DNA from: Botryotinia globosa
Lineage: Eukaryota; Ascomycota; Leotiomycetes; Helotiales; Sclerotiniaceae
Reading direction: 5' to 3'
DNA length: 64,000 nucleotides
Assembly: GCA_014898425.1 (NCBI GenBank)
Contig: RCSZ01000002.1
Location: 1,922,001-1,986,000 of the forward strand
Position 1 is the first letter of the stretch. Every line of letters starts with the position of its first letter. Below are positions 33,260 to 44,800 of this stretch, piece by piece. The notes below the pieces were generated by a model, which was given only the letters and a program-made list of their open reading frames with translations, had not been told where the DNA came from and made no database searches. The position numbers and the translations under genes were made by a program.

Positions 33260-36200
33260 ACATCGTTCAATTTACCTTTTGGTCCAATTCCCTTTACAAC
33301 ACAACATTTGGTCGCTTCTTGCTCGAGGACCTCAAGAGTTCACTGTTCTATGGATAGATGGATTTCTGATTTGCCGATGGATGCAATTCTTTATGGCCAC
33401 AAAAAATAGTTACTATGATCTGAAGGGTCAATTTTTAATCGCGGTGAGGTAGTTTAGCTTGGTATATTAATGGATACTAAGACATTCTTGCTTCAGTATA
33501 CTCACCACTCTTTAATATAAATTATTTTAGATCTCTAGGCTACACCTGGAGACATTCTATTGTTAGCATTTGAACATTACTATCCCTACTTGAGTACATT
33601 TCACAGCTTTTGCAAGTACGCACTGGTGACATATTTTTGGGTGAGAGAAAGTCAGATCACTCTTTGCTTCCCATCCTGGAAGCTATATGCATTATCAGGT
33701 ACCTAGGTATCTCTGGATACTCTAGCTATGTGTTTTCCAGATCATCTCAACTTGTATACGTATCCCCAGCTTGCACCACACTCCACAGTAACTGTTCTTG
33801 TTCTTTTTCTCTTCTTAATTCTATACATCGACTCTTCTTGAGCTCAAGCTAGGGTCGCAACCCACCTTATTTCAATTCCCTTTGCTCTAGGAATTTCATC
33901 GTTGGATAGCGGGCTCTGCATTGTCCACTTTCATTCCACATTATGAATGCACGTTGAATGAAATTGAGTGATGCGTGTGGGGAGTTGGAGTTTAATTTTG
34001 AAATAGATTTTGTGTGGCGCATGAAAGATGTATTGTGAGTTTAAAGCTGGGAGTTTTGCAAATTACATCTAAATGGGTGTTTTTAGGTGTGTTGGAAGCG
34101 TGGTGAAGATTGTGCGTAGTGGTTGGTTGTTGTTGTCGTTAGGGCGGGTAATCATTTGCCTACTTTTCTCTTTTTTGGGACGTTGTATGGTAGGTAGGTA
34201 GGTTTTGGGGAATGGGAAGTTTATGGGAGGGTAAGAGTGTTTTGGAGATTGTGTGTGTAAGGTTATTGTGGTTGCGGGTTTATAGATAGGTTATTGGGAG
34301 ATGAGTGTTGAGATGATGGGGAAGCGAGGGGGGTAGAGTAGTGTGATGGGTTTCCTTTGTGTTTTGGTGGATTTTGGAGGGAGAGGAGAATGTTGCGGGA
34401 CAGTTGGTTTCTTTGATATTGGGATGTTGTTTGTAGAAGAATGTTGGAATTGAGAGTGAAGAAAAGAAGGATGGAGGAGGATGTGGAGAGATATCGAAAA
34501 GGGGGAGTGGGGAAGAGAAGACATACAAGAGATTAATGGTATTGAAATAAAAGAGTAGTACTATTCATGGAGTTTCATCAGTTGGGAGGTTTAGAGGAGA
34601 GAAAGGGACGAGCAGGAGGAGGAGGAGGAGGAGGAGAAGATTGTTAACGTAAATCTAGTACTAGCGGCTCTTGTTGAATTTCAACACAGGTTAGTTGATT
34701 CAATTTCATTCTCGAAATTCTGTCCGTGAAGTACCTTCTACCCGCCAGCTTTAAAAATTCTCATTCGACTAAAGATTCATGTTTTCAACTGGTTAGTCTC
34801 AGTAACAGTAAAGTGTAGTATAGTATATAAAATAAAAGTCTTCACTCGCTATTTATACCTCCACGTCTTTCTCAAGCTCCTTATGAATCACTCTGTAGTA
34901 ATAGCCCTCCCCAATCTCCCTTCTCTACAGACCTCATATGCAAATCCTATCACTAAAAACTACATCCAACAATCCCACATCCTCCATCACCAAATACAAT
35001 CTGCATACACCACCACCCCATCTCCCCTACAAACTACATCGTCTACCAACAACCCCCGCGCAAAGCGCTTACCTCTCCAACTCCGCGGTACAGCAACACA
35101 CGTGCCATGTCCGCATGTCCCCAGAGTTCCAAGCACCGGCTGGCAACTACGCGATTAACGCAAAAGTTGACTATGCGCTGGGTGAGCAAATAATGCATAA
35201 TACTTAAATCCTCACCTATCTACATTCAGAAAACCGAATAGTGTTATTTACAATTCGCATTAGCGAGATTTTCTTGATCGGGAAGTACTTCTTTCCCTTG
35301 GGCATGTAATGGTGATGGGTTAGGTTAGGGGGTTGGTTCCTGGAGATGGGAAATGAGTGTATGGTCGCGGGATTTTGATTCTGCCGGGGAGGAGATGAGG
35401 GGTGAGGATGTGTAGTATCAGGGGGGGCGGGGGAGGATATTGGAGAGAATACGAGCACTGATTTGGAGATCGGGCGAGAGAACTCAGATGAGGGGAGTAG
35501 AATGAGAGAGAGGATTCTGGAAACATGTATCAGGGAAAAGAAGGTTGAATAATGAATCTCTTTTACTACTCGAACAGGTTTAATGTGAGAGTTCGATTAC
35601 AATTACAATTACAGTTACAGTTACAAATAGATACAAGACAGCCACCTACCCAGAATAATTTCCCAAATTTTCGAGAAAACAAACAAACAAACAAACAAGC
35701 AAACCCAAAGAATAAAAATAAAATACATGTACACTACCCCCTCCAAGAACCCAAGGAGCCCCTCCCCCTCCACTTCCCATCCCCGAACCCCCAACCAACC
35801 AACCAACTAATAGCCAACCTGTCAAAAATTCTAAAAATACCGTTACAGTGCATAGATACCAACACTTCCCTTCCCATCACTTCCCGTCCCTTCCCATCGT
35901 TTCCCTTCCATATACCACAAATCCCACAAAACTAAAATCAACAGTTGGAGGCGTCACTACGCGACCAACAAAATCCTCATATTTAAGACCCCTTTTTCAC
36001 TCCCTGCACAAACACCTCACACACACATGCACACGGTAGAACACGGCACGGCATGGGACTTCTATATTCGGAGTTAATGTATGTTTTCATAACGCCGTGA
36101 GGGTGCTGTATATATGTATCATGCAAAAGGGGAGGAGGTAGGTAGGTAGGTCTACTGAGAAGAGAGCAATGCGTCCTGCCTTTCGCTGGTACACTGTAGA

Positions 36201-36802
36201 TATTGGAATATTCACAACACGGTATCATCACCAACGATCCCGCACTAGGAATACATCTATTCCGACAACCACTAGCGCCATTTCAATACAGGAATCGGGC
36301 CGTCAAGAGACCTGGAAATTCTGCACATTGTATGCAAAACGGGCTGTGGCTACACGCCCGATTATGCAGAGCTCCGTGGAGAAGATAAGAGAGATAGGAT
36401 GGAGAAGATTCAATTTTGGTGCGATGGTTTTAGTTAAGGGTCTGTCAGTTTTGCACTGTGTGAACAGGGGTTTTGTGGATGAGGAAATGTATTCCATATT
36501 GGGTATAGGTTTTCGAATAGAAGTAGCTCCAAAGGTCCGAGGTCTGATAAATAATGGATAAATTTCCTTCTTGGGTTACCTTCTTCTTAATAGGGCTGAT
36601 TCGAGAGCAATAGCGTCATCGATGTATCAATATGGTAGATGGGAAAAAGGAAAATAGTTTAAACGCGACAAAGATGCCCAAAGAAAAATGGTGCAGAATC
36701 TGTAAAAATAAAATAAAATATCACACTTGAAGTAGAACAAATTAGCATGGAGAATAGATCTTTAGCCTGGTAAATTTGAGTAGATTTATTGAAGTTATAC
36801 AA
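33260..36802. other. 3.5-kb intergenic stretch, no supported gene
   Basis: It contains low-complexity runs: AGG repeats (about 34612-34638), a GGTA run near 34190-34203, an AAAC run near 35680-35702 and a GGTA run near 36137-36150. A tentative spliced frame (34938-35171 joined to about 35228-35310 through a 47-nt GTGAGC...TTCAG intron) stays open but has no recognisable domain. Another plus frame at 36169-36561 is equally anonymous. Neither is called. Confidence 0.5.
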
Positions 36803-38697
36803 CTAATCTGATTCTGATCCATCGGAATCATTTTGATTGAACTCTTGAATTTCATCTTCGGTGGCTACACCCAAACCTGCAGCACTCATGAGTCTGTCTT
36901 TCTTCTTGTTTGCTATAATGATAAATGTTATTAGTAACCATCTCTCGAAAATTCACTTGGAGTGCGAAGAACTTACTCCCAGGGTCAACGTCAAACTCCT
37001 CTTGAACCTCACAGTCTTGTAACTCTGATTTATCTCCAATCACACTGCCCTTTCCTAACACGCAATCCGTTAATGTGCATGATGATCCTACGGTAACTCC
37101 ATCCATCAAGACGCAACGAGTCAATCTTGCTCCAGTTTTGATTTGACAATTTGCACCGATGACGCATTCTTTGATAATGCATTTTTCTTCGACAATTACA
37201 TTTTCGGCCAAAAGACAATCTGGTCGTACCGTAGTCTTCTGTGCGATTCCTTCCGGCCAAGCTATTTTGCTGTTATGGGCGAAAGGAGAAGCGGCATCAC
37301 GGCCAACTTGATCGATAGCTTCGATTTTGGCGAGCTGGAGGGATACATTTAGAAGGATAGGAGCTGTATCTACTCGTCGAATAATTGGTGGAGGAAATTC
37401 TCCTGTGGGCTTTGAAGGATGAATGTAGGCTAGAATTGGAGGAATAGCCAAGCTTGATTTATCGCTAGCGGTCGAATTATCTGACGATTTCTTTGATGAA
37501 GGATTCTCAAGTTTAGAGGTCCAAGTTGAACTCAGATTACCGTAATCGACATCGTCACTTGCTGGGCCATTATCAAGCATATTGTCGTCGGACTCATCGG
37601 GTCTTGTTTTCTCAAAAATATCCCGCAAGCCCAATTTATCACCTAGACCTTGTTGCCATCCCGCTTTTGACCACCATCCGATAACATCTTCACCAATATT
37701 GTCCATGTGCTCGTTTGCGCTGATCATATCAAGTACCCAGGCTGGAAAAATATAGATATGCGCATCTCGATGGGAACTGAGCATTCGAATACGGGAATGG
37801 CTGCGTACCAGGGCATGACGAATTGGTAGCCCGTTTTTATCTTCAACTATATCCTTCAAGGTGTCTGTAGGGACAGAGTAGAGCAAATTGGAGACGTGAG
37901 GAATCAAAGATGATCTCGAAGGTGGTACAGAGGTGGCGGCGAGGGGCGAAATTGCAATGAAATCGGTTTCTTCGCCTTTGATTGGCGTTTCGCTCTTGGT
38001 TTCATACCACACTCCAAGTCCACCACGTCTTCCGCCTCGTTCACCACCCAGTGCCATTTTTGGACCCTCGTGATCTCCTCCCGTTGCTCCACCCAAACCT
38101 CCTTCCTTTACCATCCATGATTCTATCAAAGATTCGCCACCGAGCTCACAAACCAAATCACAGGGAAGCACTATGAAATCACCCTTGATGATGTTCCGTA
38201 CTTCAGGCGATCGAAAGATTTGTGCAGTACCTGTGGTTTGATCCAATTCTTCGGGTGCTAATAAATCAGGTTTTGGCAATGGCAAACTTGTCAAATGTGG
38301 ATTGGTAGCCAATGCTGTTTTAATAGCTTCCTCTGAAGAAGGTGGTGTAATGAGAGTGATATCTGAATAAGTATTAGTATCCTGAGAACCTTGAATCTCT
38401 ACATATACAGTAGCCCTATGGCCCTTAATCAGACCACTCTATTTAACATCGCACTCAAAGTCACTCTTTCACAGATGTCTTCGAGATTTCAACGATAGGT
38501 ACAGAAACATGAATTCACTTACTGGTAACACCCATTCGATAACAGAAATCGATAGGGTACCAAACCATGGGTCGATTTGCTATGGGTATTAAAGCCTTTG
38601 GGTTCTTATCTGGATTTGAGGTAAAAGTAGGGAAAGACGACCCGGGACCACAAAGAATTATGGCCTGGAAGCCAGGCGCTGGCATGGCGTGAGGCAT
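36803..38697 (-). CDS. GCD1: Translation initiation factor eIF2B subunit gamma
   Basis: Minus strand, three exons: 38697-38523, 38362-36977 and 36912-36803, about 556 residues. Introns of 160 and 64 nt; joins give MGVTN/ITLITPPSS and VDPGT/NKKKDRLMSAAG. The N-terminus carries the nucleotidyltransferase-like fold: FQAIILCGPGSSFPTF, then NPKALIPIANRPMVWYPIDF, and GDFIVLPCDLV further on. The C-terminal part has hexapeptide (left-handed beta-helix) repeats: LLAENVIVEEKCIIKECVIG, CQIKTGARLTRCVLMDGVTV, CTLTDCVLGKGSVIGD. An acidic tail ends the protein. eIF2B is the guanine-nucleotide exchange factor of eIF2 in the cytosol and the target of the integrated stress response; gamma and epsilon form the catalytic subcomplex. 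A long insert at about residues 125-400 is partly low-complexity, as in other fungi. Confidence 0.93.
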
Positions 38698-40416
38698 TGT
38701 CAGTTATTTATTTTGCGTGAAAAATGGTATTCTAGTCGAAATAGGTATGATATAAAAGCCGATGTGGTGGACAGGAGAGGAATCCAGTTCACCAAAAACC
38801 AGTACTTTATACTAGGTAGGGTATGATATCCAACTTAAATTGAGCGACTGATATGTTAGTAAATTCTTGGAGGGAAATTGTACCGGATGTGTTCTGGAAG
38901 AAATTTGTGGTTATTCCGCGATTGCGTTGGTCGCTCGCTGTACTCTTCGCAATTCATGAAAAATGTCTAAACTAGTATCACATGAGTCACACATTCACGT
39001 GATTTAATCGTTTAGTGCCCGACAGTCCTCATCAAGTCTGGAAGTCATGATCGAATGTATATTGAGTTTATTCCTCAGTCTCCGACTTCGAAAAGAAAGA
39101 TTTCCTCCTGTCTGCCCGGTGTAGAAGTCGATGTGTACCTTGAGAAAGTCCAAGATTACTTCTCGTTGCAAAATTTGTATAATGGATAAAATCGTATCGA
39201 TCGGCATTTCATCAATTACAAGCCAGGAATCTAGATTTTTCATTTTGGACAGACAAACCAAGTGGTATAAAGTCAAAACAAAAGAACATTGCAGATATAT
39301 CCAACAATCAATGTCATTACGATAATTCAGAGGACAAAGCAGAGCGGAAATCACCAAGTACCATCAAGTGGATGGTATACCAGCGAGTAACATTTGAAGA
39401 TCGCATTTAGTAGTCACGATCTATATGCATACAATGGAATTTGAATGGCACTTGTCTGAAAAATGACAGGTCTATTTCGATTGAGATTCATTGCACGGTG
39501 AGCATTCCGAGAATCAGTGTCTCGAATTCCTACACTTGGATGTTATATACAAAAGTTTGTGAAGCCAATCTCATCAATCTAATAACTCCTTAAACCTTTA
39601 CCATCTCTCCCAACTTTCTCACTCTCTCACACTCTCTACTCTCCAGCCCAACCGATTCCATTCACCCTCCACAATCCACCCCCTATCCCTAACCTCTTCC
39701 CAACCCTCTTCTCTCCTCCCCTCACCCCAACTCTTCCTCACCCCCCAGCAACGCCAGGTCCCAGGCAACGAAAAGTTTTCTCTCTCCTCTTATCCAGAAG
39801 CAGTTTAATACCGGGGACACCTCCATCACTCACACCCGCAAGCAAGTGTGCGCGATAGACACCACAAAAAATTCCGTAAACTAGACGTCTTTCCGTAGAA
39901 AGGATCCACATAGTGAAACATGGATAGAACAGATACTACACTTGATCTAAGCAAAATTCGAAGAGATGCCAAATCGATGAGGAGAGAAAAGGTGGAATGC
40001 GGGAGGGGAAGAGAATTTATATAGTTTTTTGGGGGGGGGGGGGGGGGGGGGGGTGAGTCCGGGGTGAGTCAGGTGGAATGGGCCTGTGGCCTAGATACGG
40101 TGTGGCGATGTAACATGAATAACCAACGACAATCAAAGTTGGAATTACCAGAGTCACCGGATTAGGAAAGAGAATCATGTTCAAGAGGTAGGTAGGTAGG
40201 TACCGGTATTCAACAGAATTATGATTTTGTGCATTCAATAACAAGACATCCATCATACATAAAATTCGCGAGTCAGATCATGAGAAACATCCTGTGACCT
40301 CAACGCTCCCAACCCGGTATAAATCATTCATCCAAAAACCCCTAATATAGATCAAAGGTACTAGGTATATAAGAAAAAGAAAATGACGCCCCATATCTGC
40401 ATATTCGCTTGCCTGC
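38698..40416. other. 1.7-kb intergenic region with pyrimidine tract and poly-G run
   Basis: It contains a strongly pyrimidine-rich stretch at about 39590-39760 (CTCTCTCAC- and CCCCTCACC-type words) that looks like a promoter or 5' leader. A run of 23 G follows at 40031-40053. A tiny frame from 39920 (MDRTDTTLDLSKIRRDAK) ends just before the G run; it is too short to call. Confidence 0.5.
40031..40053 (+). repeat. Run of 23 consecutive G
   Basis: An uninterrupted G homopolymer follows six T at 40025-40030. It could form quadruplex DNA or be inexact in length because of sequencing. Confidence 0.9.
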
Positions 40417-41879
40417 CTATTCCACTCCAAGAACCTTTCTAGCCCAAAAGTCTCCGATGCGATTACCCTCTATGACAACCACGCCTCTTCCAAGACCAAC
40501 TCTATCTTCTCTCTCCCACCATTGTTCTCTTTTCCTTGAAACTTGACTTTCTGCTTCGGATTCGCTATCTGCGAGTCCACCATGGCCTCCATCGGCGCCT
40601 ACGATCAGAACTACATCTTCTCTAAACCAACTTTGTAGATGGTTGATAACCGATCCGTTCGCTCCTGCGAGAGATTCTTGTAGATATATAAATTCAGGTG
40701 CGAGATGTCGGAGGATATGAACGTGGCCAGTTGGAGTCGTGAATGGTAGGACCATAGTCTCTTTTTCCACCAAGCCTAATGCTTCATTGTATATTGGACC
40801 GAACGCAAGTGGGGCCGAAGGCCTTGGGGGAAACATGGGAGTCCTTTACATGTGTTAGTTGGCGACTTTCACGATTGAAAAGGAATGTGCTTACAACTGT
40901 CTATCACTTTCTTCCCCGGGTGTATGAACATCTCCAGGGCTGATGTTCGAAAACGATGAACTGAGAGATCCACCCGGTCTTCCACCAGCAGCGTCTAGTG
41001 GATGCTCGGTTAATCCTGGTGCATATATTAAAACGAATAGTCGGATCTTAGAGAAGTCTGTTTTGCGAGGAAGGTGAGAGAGGATTGACTGCAGAAGCAA
41101 TTAGTAATTATGGGCTAATCAACAGAACCACATTAACAAACCGCATATTCATGATGATAGCCCGCTTCGGAAGCAGCGTCATCATCGTGTGATTCTGCAG
41201 ACACTATGATAGCGACCGTCTTCCTTTTCCCGTTACTGACTGGTGTGCGAGGCGCTGCGGAAACTCCTGCAGCGCTTTCAGAGCGTAATTCGATTGGCCC
41301 TGAGGCCGGGGTCGGCGTTGTATTTGTAGTGATGGGTGGACTTGGAGCGGCGTTTCTTCGTATAACTGATTCCTCTTGCCATGTTCTATGATCGTCGAAA
41401 CCATGCTTGTCTTCCTCCCGGATTGAGGAGAGAGCACTTCCCACAACACCACCTACAGCAGCGGCCCCTGCCGCAAGACTTCTACTTGCACTATTGATAA
41501 ATTGCTGTGGACTAGGTGTTCTTTGTAATGCGCCTGACATTTGCGCTATGTAACCTTGAGATTCTTCGGAGCGTGAAGGGTGTGATGGTTGTTGATCCAT
41601 TGTGCCGAATGAAGCCCCCCCCGGTCGCATATCGCCTGCGTACGAAGGAGGACCTGTTCGAAAACTGCCATCGGGATTTCTTTCACCATATTCTGGCCTT
41701 GGAGGTTGAAGAGGTCGATTTTCATCGTCGTCGTCGTCGTCGTCTTCATCACTTCGTGTGCTCCATATCCATGCTACTACACCTACTGCGGCTGCAGTAA
41801 CGGTGAAAGCTAGTGGTAACCAGTAAGAGATATTTCCTCGACGCGCCTGTGCGGCTCTGCGATCGTATGGGGATGACAT
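40417..41879 (-). CDS. Candidate Pex22-type peroxin (membrane anchor)
   Basis: Minus strand, three exons: 41879-41142, 41088-40895 and 40843-40417, about 452 residues; introns 53 and 51 nt. Near the N-terminus there is one membrane segment (YWLPLAFTVTAAAVGVVAWI, about residues 20-40), preceded by basic residues and followed by an acidic run (DEDDDDDDDE). Then a disordered Pro/Ser-rich stretch leads to an alpha/beta-looking domain: KRKTVAIIVSAE, KIRLFVLIYAPGL, LAPEFIYLQES, EDVVLIVGADGG and GRGVVVIEGN. This layout fits Pex22, which anchors the ubiquitin-conjugating enzyme Pex4 at the peroxisome to recycle Pex5. The assignment rests on topology and strand pattern, not on an alignment, and Pex22 is poorly conserved, so it is moderate only. 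Confidence 0.6.
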
Positions 41880-44800
41880 TTAGGAATGCAGGTGAAGTCG
41901 CATCACATTCTCCATTGATTAAATCCCCAGAAATAGTAATAAGTCGTAAATCATAAATTCATAAAAACTCGAAGTGTGCTGCTCATTCAATTGTGGAGAT
42001 GAAGCATTGATCAACAAATCCCGAGGGAGATTGGAGAGGCTGGGAGGCTTATGCTGCATTTGACCTGAGTTTTAGCCCTGTCAGTTTCTACATCCTCGGT
42101 TTGGTGTTGTCCATGTGCCTGACCACTTTTTGTTGATGTCACGTGAGCGAGCAAATCATCAACGTCCAAACACCTTTCGACCTTAAGATGGATTTTGATA
42201 ATGAAATACAACCACTATGTTAATGGCTTTTATGATAAGGAATGATACTCAGGTGCCTCTGAAGTTCGAAATATGAGGTGCAACAAATTCGACTTGTTTT
42301 GAGAGCTTAATGCAATACTTATTGGTCCAGAATTTACGATATTATGATTGGATATTCGAGCATACCGTCGAGATATTCTCATGATTTTGGATTTTAAGGA
42401 GGAAGATGGAGGAAGATGGAGGATATGGAAGGCCTGTGGCATTTGGTCTCTGTCGAAAGGAGTATTTGGTTGGTCGACCAGAATTCTTCCAGGAACTCTG
42501 CGCCGGACGTATGGATCTAGAACCCAATCAATGCATTTCAATACACTACTTACACAGATACCTCCTTTTGTACAATTCCGAAGAGGTTTGAGCCATACGA
42601 CTTTGCTCTTTGGATCGCTGCAAATTGCGTTTAGAATTTGCTCTGCAACCTGCCTTCACTTGTTGGCCTACGATTTCCACTGGAATCAAGCCTGAATGAA
42701 GCACTCGACCTAGCATCTGCTGGCGTCAAGGTTACTCTCTCGAAGTGATGAACCTTCCACACATGCCCCATCGCCCTAAAGTTTCTCATTGGTGTAAAAG
42801 ATAATCATTTGTCGACCGATCCTACCTTTTATATCTAATTCCAGACAGCCATGCCGTGCCACTTACCCATCCAATGTACTTTCGATTTCCCCGCGTTTTC
42901 GAATTAGCTCAAGTACCAACCGCGCTACCGCAGTTACTTGTGCTGCCCAAAAGTATGTAAACCCACTGCTAAGTGATCCAATTTCAGTACTGCTGTGCTC
43001 TACCATCTTGTGGCATGTGCATCTAGCTTCGGAGTTGCATACATTTTGTCGGTATGAGAACTTGCTAATGTGAAACCCATTCAATCACATTAGCCTCTGA
43101 ATCGAGCTCAGTATAATTCAGCCGCTCTGAAACAACTCGCCATTGAACCTTGTATTAATCGATGCCCACCTCAATGCTTCTTTTCAAGCATACACGTGCG
43201 ACCAATCCATTCTTACACTGAAATACAGCTGTAATCAGTTCTCCAATCCCCTTGTAATCAACGTCTATTATTGCCAAGGTGATACCCAGATATATAATCA
43301 TTGCGATCCTCATCCATATATCAAGTGCCCGACCCACTGGCACAGGTTCAGATTGGTAAATAGATTTTCATCGTCGCGCGTTATATCCTTCCTTCCCTCC
43401 CATTGTATACCAGTATTGATTCTCGTGATGTATAAACGTCTCGTAAACGTATTCGAAATGAAATTCGTAAGAGTATGATCCTTCAACAGCTCTGCGACAA
43501 ATCTGCGACAAGATTATCACATGCGCCTCTGTACCCAGAACCATCATTTCTGCGGAATTTCCTCCCATGTTGTAAATTTCCTTCTAGTAGACATCTCCCT
43601 ATACTCCCACATATATCCCTTTTGTATTTCTTCGCAGTTTGTCGATGGTTTTCCAAATTCGTTATTTTGTGTTTGAGTGAAGAAGAAAGTGGTATGCGAC
43701 ATTCTCTCAAATCCAGCAGACGAAAATGAGACTCCCACCCCCAAATCCAGGTACTTCCAGAACATGATCTTAGAAACGTACCAAACTTTGGCAGATCATT
43801 TAAAAATACTTTCTTAATTATCTCCCGAAATCTGAAAACAATCCTTCGCTCAAAACCTCTTGTGCGGTCGACGCAAATCGCACGATGCACAATTCGCCAA
43901 ATCTCAATGAAGTTAGGAAGCCCCCCGACCTGCCCCTCAAAATATCTCCCAAACCTGATCTTAGAAGTTTACCAAATTCTCGTATAATATTCTCACATAC
44001 TTTAACAACACATCTCCCAAATTCCATCTCCATCCCACGAGCCGTTCTCCCCAAATCCTCAAATGAATACTTTTGTCGAAATCTGCAACCAATCACAGCG
44101 CTCCATTTCCCTCCTCCACGTGATATTTCTGCCCGACAAAGCGTTTTGTTGCACGTCTGTGGGTGCTTCCAAATATGGGGCTTTTTTTCGACACGACGAA
44201 ATTTTTACACCTTTCGAAAGCTCTCAATTGCGCGAGTTTGGGAAAACTGTCAGAATGGAAATCCGCTAAGGATTGGTGGTGGTGTCGACGTTTGCGTTTT
44301 TCCTACTTTTTGGTGGTGAGTTTGCGAGCGGGAATTTCCGGACGGCGTGGGTGAATTTCGCTCGGTCTCTTTTGTCCCGGGATGGGATTTGGTGAGCGAG
44401 GGATGGGATGGGATGTGGGAGGGATCATTTTCACTTGATTCACTCTTCACTTGGGTGGGTTGGAGTTTGGTTGCACATCTGAATCCTTTAGTTTATGCGG
44501 TTTTTTGGCCTAGGGTTTTTGTGTGGATTTCCTCATAGGAGGACTTGATGCGTCAGCTCTTTAGTTCAAATAGAATGCTCAGATACGTATGATTTTATAT
44601 TCGTTTGGCCTGGTTACGCCGGCGCTTAACTATGGTCCGACAAGTTTAATAGTCGACATCGCTCAGTGCAGGAAACCTTTGATTGCGCATCTATAATTCC
44701 ACTTGATGGCTTCATTCCTTCCAGCTACTACCATGATATTTCAACAACCGCGACTTCATGCACTGGGTTTAGTACCTTAAAATGGGAACATTTGAGAACT

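Noticed and set aside
34938..35310. Possible two-exon small gene with a 47-nt intron
   Set aside because: Frame stays open across plausible splice sites, but the N-terminal part is low-complexity and no domain is seen; chance is likely enough.
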